Assembly: GCA_036499025.1 (NCBI GenBank)
Contig: DASYEM010000034.1
Location: 1 to 39,343 of the forward strand
Length of the DNA stretch: 39,343 nucleotides
Reading direction: 5' to 3'
From: Parvibaculum sp036499025
GTDB taxonomy: Bacteria > Pseudomonadota > Alphaproteobacteria > Parvibaculales > Parvibaculaceae
This document shows, piece by piece, positions 8,501 to 16,289 of the stretch. The number at the start of each line of letters is the position of its first letter. The first letter of the stretch is position 1. Position numbers and translations under genes: made by a program. Under the pieces are notes generated by a model, which was not told where the DNA came from, made no database searches, and saw nothing but the letters and a program-made list of their open reading frames with translations.

Positions 8501-9682
8501 TCAAGCCTGCTTAAGGCTCGCATAGATCGCCGCAAGCAAGGCCCCGTTGCGCGGGTTCTGCCAGCGCGGACCCATGTCGTTGGTGACATAGGCAAAAGCC
8601 ACTCCCGATTCTGGATCGCAGAATCCCAAAGAACCGCCCGCGCCGAAATGGCCAAAGGCACCGGCGTTGGGCCCGAACGGACGTTCGGGCAGCGGAAGCT
8701 GAAAGCCGAGGCCGAAGCGTGAGTTTCTCTCGAGAATGAGATCGGGTCCGGCGGATTGTTCAGTGACCGCTTCACGCAGAACGGACGATCCCAGAATATC
8801 GACGCCGTCGATGGAGCCGCCATTGGCGAGCGCCGCATAGATGCGGGCGACGCCATGCGCCGTGCCGTGGCCATTGGTCGAGGGAATTTCCGCGCTGCGC
8901 CATTCGGGCGTGTTGACCCAGCCCGCGCCCGATATGCCGGTCGGATTCCAATAAGCGTTCCAGCGCATCAAGGCGTTTTCGGAGAGGCCGCTTGCGGGTG
9001 CGCCGGGTCGCACGCCTTCGGGCCAGAGATACTCCGCCACGCGGGTGTGCTCCGACGGGGCCAGACCGATATGCACATCTGCGCCCAATGGCCCCGCGAT
9101 CTCGTTGCGTAACAACGCGCCGAGCGTCGCGCCAGTCACGCGGCGCACGATTTCGCCGACGAGATAGCCGAATGTATTGACGTGATACCCGTGGGCCGCG
9201 CCGGGTCGCCACCAGGGCGTTTCAGCTTCCAGCGCGCGGATCATCAAAGGCCAGTCGAGCATCGCGCCGTCAGCAAGCGGCGCGCGCACGGCAGGCAAGC
9301 CCGCTTGATGCGAAAGAACATGACGCAGCGTAATGTCTTCTCTTCCGTGCGCGCCAAATTCGGGCCAATGGCGCGTCAACGGCTGATCAAGATCGACCAA
9401 TCCTTTTTCGACAAGGCGAAGCGCGCAAACCGAGGTCAGCGCCTTTCCCACCGAGAAAAAATTGACCAGCGTATCGCGTCGCCACGGCTCGTTGCGGGCG
9501 CGGTCTTTCCAACCGGCCCAGAGATCGACAACGACGTGCCCGCCAACAGACAGTGCGATCGCCGCGCCGGGCTCTCCAAGTTCGGTGAAATTCCTGATAA
9601 AGGCGTCGCGGACAGGCTCGAAGGCATCGTCGCATACGCCACCGACCGGCAACGGCTTTCCATCGAGAATAATATCCGCCAT
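8501..9682 (-). CDS. Serine beta-lactamase-like hydrolase/esterase (class C fold, EstB type)
   Basis: 393 residues from the ATG at 9682, chosen because GGGGAAGG stands just upstream; longer in-frame starts exist. The family includes esterases such as EstB, 6-aminohexanoate hydrolases and penicillin-binding enzymes. The catalytic SxxK motif is SVGK (Ser77, Lys80), the Tyr of the second motif is probably Tyr166 in AAHGYHVNTFGYL, and the third motif is HFGAGGS near the C-terminus, where an HxG replaces the KTG of true beta-lactamases. No signal peptide is seen, so it should act in the cytoplasm. This pattern fits a short-chain esterase better than antibiotic resistance. It stands alone, converging on tRNA-Thr. 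Confidence 0.85.
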   Translation of the reverse strand: MADIILDGKPLPVGGVCDDAFEPVRDAFIRNFTELGEPGAAIALSVGGHVVVDLWAGWKDRARNEPWRRDTLVNFFSVGKALTSVCALRLVEKGLVDLDQPLTRHWPEFGAHGREDITLRHVLSHQAGLPAVRAPLADGAMLDWPLMIRALEAETPWWRPGAAHGYHVNTFGYLVGEIVRRVTGATLGALLRNEIAGPLGADVHIGLAPSEHTRVAEYLWPEGVRPGAPASGLSENALMRWNAYWNPTGISGAGWVNTPEWRSAEIPSTNGHGTAHGVARIYAALANGGSIDGVDILGSSVLREAVTEQSAGPDLILERNSRFGLGFQLPLPERPFGPNAGAFGHFGAGGSLGFCDPESGVAFAYVTNDMGPRWQNPRNGALLAAIYASLKQA

Positions 9683-9745
9683 GCCTTCCCCCATGCATCC
9701 GGCATCAAGTGTCGACCGGACGCACGGGGGTTTCAAGGCATGAGC

Positions 9746-10069
9746 CTAGCGGATGGGGATCACCACATTGAGTGAGGGCGGCCCGTAATAAACAGGCGGC
9801 GGAGGCGGTGGCGCGTAGTAGGCAGGCGGCGCATAGACCACCGGCGGCGGACCGTAATAGCCGGGCGCCCAATAGGCATGCGGCCTGTAGTGGCGGCGAT
9901 GGTCCCACCGCTCATGACGGTAGTGATCGCCATGCCAACGGTCGGCAAGTGCCGGCGTCGCGGCGAAGCCCGACACTAGCGCCGAGGCGGCGACGGCGGC
10001 GAGAAGCATCTTTCGGCCTATATTCTTCTTCACGGATCGCTCGGATTTTCTAAACATTTTCATCCTCAT
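9746..10069 (-). CDS. Secreted Pro/Tyr/His-rich small protein
   Basis: 107 residues from the ATG at 10069, which has GGAG 5 to 8 bases upstream; the longer open frame upstream has no such support. A basic N-terminus and hydrophobic core (MLLAAVAASALVSGFAA, residues 21-37) end in the signal-peptidase-like site ALA-D after residue 42. The mature part begins His/Arg-rich (RWHGDHYRHERWDHRRHY) and continues as Tyr-Tyr-Pro-Pro repeats (YYGPPPVV, YAPPAYYAPP) before the end SLNVVIPIR, which I recognise from other alphaproteobacterial periplasmic or envelope proteins of unknown role. The His-rich section could bind metals; this is inference. The protein is divergent from the methyltransferase gene. 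Confidence 0.75.
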   Translation of the reverse strand: MRMKMFRKSERSVKKNIGRKMLLAAVAASALVSGFAATPALADRWHGDHYRHERWDHRRHYRPHAYWAPGYYGPPPVVYAPPAYYAPPPPPPVYYGPPSLNVVIPIR

Positions 10070-10242
10070 GACTCCGTACCCCTTTTTCGAAGCGGCGACC
10101 GTAACGTGTTCGGAAGCCGCTTCGTCTCCCCTGAAATGTAGGTTCGCATACGGGCAAAAAAACGGCATAATTTGGCGCGATCCCGGCGATCCCGCCCCAA
10201 TTGCTCCCACTACACGGTTCGTATGAACCGGAATGAAGAAAA

Positions 10243-11022
10243 ATGAGCGGCGATTTCTCGAGCGGTGACTTCTGGCGTCTGATCGAAAGCGGCCAAAACG
10301 CGCATGCGAAACGCTGGAACGATCTCGACGACGGGCGCGGCATCAAAAAGCACGGCGAGTTTCTGCTTGCGGGCCGCAAGTCCGTTCCCGAAGCGCTGAT
10401 ACGCCACCCGGATCGTTTTCAAGCCATCCTCATCTGCGATCCGATGGATGTGTCGGACCTCGCGCTGCCCGAAGGCATCGACCGGTTTCGCCTGTCGCGG
10501 TCGCTCTTTGACAAGCTCGACGTCTCGGGCACGAATTTTCCGCTGCTTGTCGGCAAGGCTCCTGCCCTGCCCCGCGCCGATCTCGCCGCCGCGCCGCGCG
10601 GCCTTGAACTCGTCTGCGCGCTCGGCGATCCGAACAATCTCGGCGCATTGTTCAGAAGCGCCGCTGCTTTCGGCGCGCGCCGCGTCATCCTGATGGAGGA
10701 AGCGGCGCATCCGTTTCATCCCAAAGCCTTGCGCGCCGCCGCCAATGCGCAGTTCGAACTGGAGCTGTTGCGCGGGCCGTCATGGACGGAGATTGGCGGC
10801 GCTGCCGGGCCGCTCATCGCGCTTGATGGCGGCGGCGAAGACATGGCCGCATTTCGCTGGCCGCGCGATCTCCGGCTTGTGCTCGGCGAAGAAGGGCTTG
10901 GCGTACCTGCGGATTTCAAGGCGCAAAGGCTTGCGATCCCGACAAGCGGCGCGGTCGAGTCGCTCAATGCGACCGTGGCGGCAAGTCTTGCGCTTTATTC
11001 GTATTACCTGTCCGCGCGCTGA
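10243..11022 (+). CDS. TrmH/SpoU-family RNA 2'-O-methyltransferase
   Basis: 259 residues. These SPOUT enzymes methylate ribose 2'-OH groups in tRNA or 23S rRNA using SAM bound in a deep trefoil knot. Motif 1 is DPNNLGALFRSAAAFGA (about residues 129-145, with the catalytic Arg138), motif 2 is LVLGEEGLGVP near 213-223, and motif 3 is PTSGAVESLNATVAASLALY near 233-252. The N-terminal 110 residues look like the substrate-binding domain seen in TsnR/RlmB-like members (KHGEFLLAGRKSVPEAL). The exact RNA target cannot be told from sequence alone. A purine-rich GGAATGAAG precedes the ATG. It stands convergent with the antiporter gene, whose stop is only 4 bases away. Confidence 0.9.
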   Translation: MSGDFSSGDFWRLIESGQNAHAKRWNDLDDGRGIKKHGEFLLAGRKSVPEALIRHPDRFQAILICDPMDVSDLALPEGIDRFRLSRSLFDKLDVSGTNFPLLVGKAPALPRADLAAAPRGLELVCALGDPNNLGALFRSAAAFGARRVILMEEAAHPFHPKALRAAANAQFELELLRGPSWTEIGGAAGPLIALDGGGEDMAAFRWPRDLRLVLGEEGLGVPADFKAQRLAIPTSGAVESLNATVAASLALYSYYLSAR

Positions 11023-11026
11023 TCTT

Positions 11027-12310
11027 TCAGCTTCGGCGAAACAATCGCTCCACTATTTCGCGCAGCTTCTCTGCAAGCCAGCGCAGGCGGGCGAAGGCGA
11101 CGGGATAGATCGTTTCGAACGTCGGCGTCAGGCCCGTCAGCGGTAACTGCCCGAGCGCATGGAAGCGCCGTGCGGTGACGAGCCAGAAGGGGCTGAGGAT
11201 CAAGCTCAGGGCGATCACCGACAGCGCGAGTTGATAGGCCTCGCGGTCGAGAGCGCCGGAGCCGAGCCCCGCCTTTGCCAGCGCGAAGGAAAATTCGCCG
11301 ATCTGCGCCATGACAAGACCGGAGATAAAAGCTCGGTCCCACGGCTCGCCGAGCGCGTTCAGGATTGTGATGTTGGTGGCCGTCTTCGCGGCGAGAACGA
11401 CGAAGACGAGAACCAGCACCGTGAACAAATGTTCGAAAACGAAGTTGAGATTGATGAGGAGGCCGATGGAGAGAAAGAAAACCATCAGCATGATGCTCTG
11501 GATCGGCGCGACCATGAAGAAGGCCGGACGGCGATCTGTCGATGCGCCGAGAATGAGACCCGCGAGGAACGCGCCGTAAGAAGGAGAGAGGCCGACCCAG
11601 CCCGACAGCGCCGCCGCGACGAAGCAGAAGCCGATATTGGCGAGCGGCGCCATCTCGGCATGGGTGCGCAGATAGTTGCTCCATGGCAGCTCGATACGGC
11701 CACGCCTCGTCAACACCGTGGCAACGCCGGCCAATATGCCGACGGCGGCAAGAAGCTTCACGACCAGCATGAAATTGAGGCCCGCCGCCGGGCCGCTGCC
11801 CAGCGATTGCGCCATGATGAGCATCGGGATCACCAGCAGGTCCTGCGCAACCAATACGCCCATTGTGATGCGTCCGGCCTGCGTGTCGAATTCACCGATC
11901 TCCTGCAACATTTTTATGCCGACAGCCGTGGAGGAAAGCGCCAGCACAAAGCCGAGCAACAAGGACACCTCGAAACCCCAGCCAAGAAGGCTGCCGATTG
12001 CCCAGGTGAGGCCGATGGCGACTGCGGACTGAAGCACGGCGCAGAACAGCGCGACCTTGTAGACGAGACGGAAAGACTGGAGGCTTAGCTCGATGCCGAC
12101 GATGAAGAGCAGCAGCAACAGGCCCAGTTCGGCGAAGAAGTCGATGCCTTCGGGACTATGAACAAGACCTAAGCCGTGAGGTCCAAGAACGACGCCAGCG
12201 ACGATGTAGCCGACGATGGCGGGCTGGCGCAGACGGACCATCGCGAAGCCGCAGGCCAGCGCGATCACGATCAGCAAGGTCACCGAATTGAGGTTGAGAG
12301 CTTCTTCCAT
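11027..12310 (-). CDS. CPA2-family monovalent cation/proton antiporter (Kef/Ybal type)
   Basis: 427 residues with 11 to 13 hydrophobic segments across the whole length, an inner-membrane transporter that exchanges K+ or Na+ for protons. Typical family segments are QPAIVGYIVAGVVLGPHGLG (residues 29-48), FFAELGLLLLLFIVGIELS near 58-76, and the ALSSTAVGIKML helix near 125. The cytosolic TrkA-N (RCK) domain of full-length KefB/KefC is missing: the protein ends about 40 residues after the last helix. It may therefore be regulated by a separate protein or not at all. It is divergent from the IclR gene across 91 bases and convergent with the methyltransferase. Confidence 0.9.
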   Translation of the reverse strand: MEEALNLNSVTLLIVIALACGFAMVRLRQPAIVGYIVAGVVLGPHGLGLVHSPEGIDFFAELGLLLLLFIVGIELSLQSFRLVYKVALFCAVLQSAVAIGLTWAIGSLLGWGFEVSLLLGFVLALSSTAVGIKMLQEIGEFDTQAGRITMGVLVAQDLLVIPMLIMAQSLGSGPAAGLNFMLVVKLLAAVGILAGVATVLTRRGRIELPWSNYLRTHAEMAPLANIGFCFVAAALSGWVGLSPSYGAFLAGLILGASTDRRPAFFMVAPIQSIMLMVFFLSIGLLINLNFVFEHLFTVLVLVFVVLAAKTATNITILNALGEPWDRAFISGLVMAQIGEFSFALAKAGLGSGALDREAYQLALSVIALSLILSPFWLVTARRFHALGQLPLTGLTPTFETIYPVAFARLRWLAEKLREIVERLFRRS

Positions 12311-12401
12311 GGGGTCCAGTCGAGGCGGGGCGAATCGTCCGTCCCCATGATTGCCGATGCTGCGTCTCGCGGAAAGCCTCGCGGGCTGCTAGGAATCTCA
12401 T

Positions 12402-13175
12402 ATGGCGCAATATGAAAACAGTTCGCTCGACAAGGCGCTGGCGCTGATCGAGCGCCTATCACGCGAAAGGCGGCCCATGAGCCTTGCCGAGATCGCGCGC
12501 GCCGAGGACATGCACCGCTCGACCGCTTTCGGCCATCTGGCGGTGCTGGCACGGCACGGCTATGTGCGCAAAGACCCCGATGACGGACGCTATACGCTGG
12601 GCCACAAAATTTTCCGGGTGGCGGATCGCATTACGCTATTTGCGACACTGATCCATGCGGTGCGCGGCATGGTATTGCGGGCAAGTGCGGGCATCGGCGA
12701 ACGCATCTATCTGGCGACGCTCGATGGCGCGCAGGTCATCGCCATCGATCCCGAGCGCGCCGTCGATTTCGGCGCGGCAACCTGGATGAAGCTGCCGCGC
12801 TATGACGCTCATGCCTGCGGTTCGGGCCAGATGCTGCTCGCTTATCGCGAGCGGGCATTCGTGCAATCGCTTTATCGCGATCACCCGCCTGTCGCATTGA
12901 CATCAAAAACACCCCGCAGCGTGCGGGCGCTGTTCGATCTGTCGGAACGCATTCTCGCCGACGGTTATCGCTACGAGCAGGGCGAGTTCGATGCGGCGAC
13001 GGCTACGCTGGCCTTGCCGGTCTTTGCCAATCCCGGCCTGTCGCGACTGGCGCTGGCGATCACCGGGCCGTCGAATCGACTCTCCGAAGCGCGGGCCAAG
13101 GACGTGCTGCCGACGCTTTCGGCCCTTGCGGTCGAGATCGGAAAACAGATGCGCGACCCCGAGAATCAACCATAA
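12402..13175 (+). CDS. IclR-family transcriptional regulator
   Basis: 257 residues. The N-terminal winged helix-turn-helix is clear (LIERLSRERRPMSLAEIARAEDMHRSTAFGHLAVLARHGYV, about residues 16-56), followed by the beta-wing DDGRYTLG, and the remaining 180 residues match the IclR effector-binding GAF-like domain, including a Cys-Gly-Ser-Gly-Gln segment near 144-148 (AHACGSGQMLL). IclR members commonly control catabolism of small organic acids or aromatics. AGGAATC precedes the ATG by 7 bases. The likely target is the di-iron protein gene that follows in the same direction; the effector is unknown. It is divergent from the antiporter. Confidence 0.92.
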   Translation: MAQYENSSLDKALALIERLSRERRPMSLAEIARAEDMHRSTAFGHLAVLARHGYVRKDPDDGRYTLGHKIFRVADRITLFATLIHAVRGMVLRASAGIGERIYLATLDGAQVIAIDPERAVDFGAATWMKLPRYDAHACGSGQMLLAYRERAFVQSLYRDHPPVALTSKTPRSVRALFDLSERILADGYRYEQGEFDAATATLALPVFANPGLSRLALAITGPSNRLSEARAKDVLPTLSALAVEIGKQMRDPENQP

Positions 13176-13177
13176 AC

Positions 13178-13224
13178 GGCTGAAATCAGCCATTTACAGT
13201 GTTTTCCATTTTCAAACAAAACAC
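13178..13224. promoter_or_regulatory. Two nested palindromes between IclR and the di-iron gene (operator or structure)
   Basis: GGCTGAAATCAGCC (13178-13191) is a palindrome with 6-base arms. Just behind it GTGTTTT (13199-13205) and AAAACAC (13218-13224) form a second, AT-rich inverted repeat. IclR proteins often bind AT-rich palindromes, and these lie between the regulator and the gene it probably governs. Assignment is inference. Confidence 0.35.
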
Positions 13225-13348
13225 CGATTGAAGTTGGGAGATTGTTCTTTCCTGCCCCACATTAATGCCAAGAGCTCGCCAGCATGGCGGTGCCCAGGGA
13301 TGATCCATGGCGCGGCGTCTGGCCGCCGCTCATGCTGGAGGACAACCG

Positions 13349-14458
13349 ATGACGCACATCACCAAAGACGCCGCCTATGACGCCGTGGCGCCGGATGATT
13401 TCCCCGCGATGATGGAAGTCGACCGCTACAACAACCGTTCGACAGCCTTCGACAAGATCATCTCGGCGACGCATGACCACTTCTGGGATCCGCTCGACAA
13501 GAAATATATCGACTATGCCCAACCTTTCGACATGCACACGACGCCGATCATTCCCTTCCATCAGGTTCTGGAGCTTCAGCTTCCGCTCGCGGAACGGCTG
13601 ACCGAGCAGCAGAAGATCGACTTTGCCAATGAGAGCACGCGCTGGTCGCTGTCCTCGATCCTGCACGGCGAAGCGGGCGCGCTGGCGCTATCGGCTTCGC
13701 TCTGCCACATCCTGAAGGATCCGGGCGCGCAGGAATATGCGGCGAACCAGACACGCGAAGAAGCGCGCCACGTTACCGGCTTTTCGAAGTATATCGAAAC
13801 GCGCTGGGGCAAGCCCTTCCCTGTCGGCCCGACGCTTGGCAACCTGCTCACCGAAATGGTTCTGGCGCCCGAGGTCTACAAGAAGATCGTCGGCATGCAG
13901 ATGCTGGTCGAAGGTCTCGCCATGGGCGCCTTCGCCTCGCTCTACACGCATTCCAACGATCCGCTTCTGAAGCATCTCTGCCAGCTCGTGATGACGGACG
14001 AAGCCTTCCACCATAAATTCGGCAAGATCTGGGCCGACCGCACCATTCCGAAGCTCAACGAGGAAGAGCGCAACACGATTGAAGACTGGGCGGCGACCTG
14101 TTTCCAGACGCTGCTCTTCAATCTCGGTTCGCCCGAACAGAAGAAATACATGTATGCCCGCTTCGGCCTCGACTGGCAGGAAGTGCAGGACGAGCTCATC
14201 AAGGCGCGCACCAACGAAGTGCGGCGCAAGGCGATGGCGAGCAGCACAAATATTTTCCGAGTGCTCATCAAGACGCTGCTCAAAGGCGGCATCATCACCG
14301 AGCGTACCAAGGCCTTTTATGCCGTCTATGTCGATATGGACGAGTTGAAAGGCGAAGGCGACGAGATGATCGGCGATGCGATTGCCGAGCAGGGCATCGA
14401 GTACCTGAAGACCGTGAATTTCGGCCAGAAGGTCGGGAATTACGTCGCGGCGGAGTAA
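13349..14458 (+). CDS. Ferritin-like di-iron protein of unknown substrate
   Basis: 369 residues from the ATG at 13349, selected for GGAGG 8 bases upstream. The helical core shows the full carboxylate di-iron pattern: Glu108 in LHGEAGAL, Glu138 and His141 in EEARH, Glu189 in MLVEGLAM, and Glu218 with His221 in DEAFHH. This E/ExxH/E/ExxH arrangement is that of ferritin-like oxidases, oxygenases and N-oxygenases; a remote likeness to AurF-type N-oxygenases is possible but not proven. The polar N-terminal 60 residues are outside the core. No signal peptide. It lies 173 bases behind the IclR gene with palindromes between them, and a strong terminator follows, so it is a single-gene unit probably under IclR control. 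Substrate unknown. Confidence 0.8.
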   Translation: MTHITKDAAYDAVAPDDFPAMMEVDRYNNRSTAFDKIISATHDHFWDPLDKKYIDYAQPFDMHTTPIIPFHQVLELQLPLAERLTEQQKIDFANESTRWSLSSILHGEAGALALSASLCHILKDPGAQEYAANQTREEARHVTGFSKYIETRWGKPFPVGPTLGNLLTEMVLAPEVYKKIVGMQMLVEGLAMGAFASLYTHSNDPLLKHLCQLVMTDEAFHHKFGKIWADRTIPKLNEEERNTIEDWAATCFQTLLFNLGSPEQKKYMYARFGLDWQEVQDELIKARTNEVRRKAMASSTNIFRVLIKTLLKGGIITERTKAFYAVYVDMDELKGEGDEMIGDAIAEQGIEYLKTVNFGQKVGNYVAAE

Positions 14459-14480
14459 CGCACACACGACGTCGGCGCTG

Positions 14481-14513
14481 AAAGCCCTCCCCGTTTCGTC
14501 GAGGAGGGCTTTT
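14481..14513 (+). terminator. Rho-independent terminator after the di-iron gene
   Basis: AAAGCCCTCC (14481-14490) and GGAGGGCTTT (14503-14512) form a 10-bp stem with a 12-base loop, followed by T and CGTTT. It starts 23 bases after the stop codon. Being nearly symmetric, it may also serve the converging ABC operon. Confidence 0.85.
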
Positions 14514-14517
14514 CGTT

Positions 14518-15288
14518 TCAGGAGATGCGCGCTGTCGGCGTGACCGAGAAACTCTCACCTTCGCCGCTCATTTGCGCCTCGACCCGGTAAACGGCGCGGA
14601 GATTTTCCGGCGTCAGTACATCACGCGGCGTACCGCTGGCATGAATGCGGCCATCGTTCAGCAGAACCAGACGGTCGCAATAACGCGCGGCGAGCGAAAG
14701 ATCGTGCAGCACGGCGACAACCATGCGGCCTTCGCGCGCATAGCGGCGCAGAACTTCCATGACGCCGAGCTGATGGTAAGGATCGAGCGAGGAAACGGGC
14801 TCATCGACGAGAAGCAGCGGCGCCTCGACCGCCAGCGCGCGGGCAAGCAAGACGCGGGCGCGCTCGCCGCCCGAGAGCGTCAGCACATTGCGATCACGAA
14901 AAGTCTCAACGTCGGCCAGGTGCATGGCGCGTTCGATGGCCAGTTCGTCGGCAGCCTGCGGCGTATGGAACGGTTCGAGGTGCGGTAAGCGGCCAAGCGC
15001 CACAAGGCGTTCGACGGTCAAAGGCCAATGGCTTTCGGCGCCTTGCGCGAGATAGGCGAGCGCGCGGGCACGGGCGCGCGTTTCCATCGTGCCAATCGCT
15101 GTTCCATCAATCGTGATTGCGCCCTCAAAGGGGATGAGGTTTGCGATAGCACGGACGAGCGTCGTCTTGCCGACGCCGTTTGGACCGATAAGACCGACGA
15201 AGCTCGGACCTTCGAGGTCAAGTGAGACTCCGCTGAGAATGCGAGCGCCGCCGAGAGACGCGTGGAGGTTTGAGACGTTGAGCCGCAT
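14518..15288 (-). CDS. ABC transporter ATP-binding protein (FecE/BtuD type)
   Basis: 256 residues from the ATG at 15288, which overlaps the permease stop in an ATGA junction; the open frame runs on upstream through the permease gene but that part is a shadow. Walker A is GPNGVGKTT (residues 35-43), the signature LTLSGGERAR lies near 133-142, Walker B is LLLVDEP near 154-160 and the switch His is in LHDLS. These belong to the class of importers for Fe-siderophores, haem and cobalamin. It energises the permease encoded just upstream; the three genes 17146 to 14518 form one tightly overlapping operon of binding protein, permease and ATPase. Which metal complex is carried cannot be fixed. Confidence 0.93.
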   Translation of the reverse strand: MRLNVSNLHASLGGARILSGVSLDLEGPSFVGLIGPNGVGKTTLVRAIANLIPFEGAITIDGTAIGTMETRARARALAYLAQGAESHWPLTVERLVALGRLPHLEPFHTPQAADELAIERAMHLADVETFRDRNVLTLSGGERARVLLARALAVEAPLLLVDEPVSSLDPYHQLGVMEVLRRYAREGRMVVAVLHDLSLAARYCDRLVLLNDGRIHASGTPRDVLTPENLRAVYRVEAQMSGEGESFSVTPTARIS

Positions 15289-16289
15289 CAATTCGCCTCC
15301 TGCCTTGTGCGCAGGATCAACCAGAGGAAGAACGGCGCGCCGATCAGCGATGTCACGACGCCGAGCTTGGGTTCCGGGCCGATGGTCGGCAGGCGCACAA
15401 TGATATCGGCGGCGAGAACCAGCGCGGCGCCGGCCAGCGCACTGGGCAGAAGCAAACGGCCTGGCTGGTGGCCGACCAGCGGCCGCACCAGATGCGGCAC
15501 GACAAGGCCGACAAACCCGATGACCCCGGTGACGGAGACGGATGCGCCGACAGCAAGCCCGGTTCCGAGGATCGCGCGGAGTTTCAAAGACGACTGATTG
15601 AAGCCAAGGCTTGCCGCTGTGTCCTCGCCTAATGTCAGCGCATCGAGCGCGCGGCCGGTCGAACCGACAAGCGCCAAACCGACGGCGATGAAAGGAGCTG
15701 AGAACCAGACCTGATCCATGCTGCGATCGGTGAAAGACCCGAGCAGCCAGAAGATGATTTCGTAAACCGCATAAGGTGAAGCGGCGAGGCTCAGGGCCAT
15801 CGAAGTCAGCGCGGAAGCGAATGCGGAGATCGCGACGCCAGCAAGAATGATCGTGACGATGGATGGATTTTTGCCCGCCAGCAGATAGAGAAGACCGAGG
15901 CTTGCCAGTGCGCCCGCAACGCCGCCGAGCGGGACCATCATCGCCGAACTGGCGGCAAAGCCAAAATAGAAGACGAGAACCGCCCCCAGAGCCGCGCCGC
16001 TCGATGCGCCGATGAGGCCGGGCTCCGCGAGCGGGTTTCGCAAAAGCCCTTGCAAGCCTGCGCCGGTGAGCCCGAGTGTCGCGCCCACGATCAGGCCAAG
16101 CAGCGCACGCGGCAGACGCACTTCCTCGAGGATCAACCAAGCGAGGGAGCGGTCGATCTCGTCGATGGTGTGAAGTTTCGCAAAGAGCAATTCTCCGCCA
16201 CGTCCGACATAGACGGAGGCGATGAAGAAAAAAACCGCTACGGCGGCAAGCGCGAGGTTGACCAAGGCGTAGTTCGGCAGACGGCGCAT
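15288..16289 (-). CDS. ABC transporter permease, FecCD/BtuC family
   Basis: 333 residues, typical length, with about ten transmembrane helices. Conserved FecCD features are ARLPRALLG-like EVRLPRALLGLIVGATLGLTGAGLQGLLRNPLAEPGLIGASSGAALG near residues 56-100 (given here in parts: LPRALLG, GAGLQGLLRNPLAEPG, GASSGAALG) and the coupling segment SVTGVIGFVGLVVPHLVR near 255-272. It forms a homodimeric channel in the inner membrane that receives a metal chelate from the binding protein. Start and stop overlap those of the neighbours by four bases (ATGA at both ends), so expression is translationally coupled. Confidence 0.94.
   Translation of the reverse strand: MRRLPNYALVNLALAAVAVFFFIASVYVGRGGELLFAKLHTIDEIDRSLAWLILEEVRLPRALLGLIVGATLGLTGAGLQGLLRNPLAEPGLIGASSGAALGAVLVFYFGFAASSAMMVPLGGVAGALASLGLLYLLAGKNPSIVTIILAGVAISAFASALTSMALSLAASPYAVYEIIFWLLGSFTDRSMDQVWFSAPFIAVGLALVGSTGRALDALTLGEDTAASLGFNQSSLKLRAILGTGLAVGASVSVTGVIGFVGLVVPHLVRPLVGHQPGRLLLPSALAGAALVLAADIIVRLPTIGPEPKLGVVTSLIGAPFFLWLILRTRQEAN

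Noticed and set aside
8501..9682. Antibiotic-resistance beta-lactamase
   Set aside because: SxxK is present, but the KTG motif is replaced by HFG and there is no signal peptide, which fits a cytoplasmic esterase.
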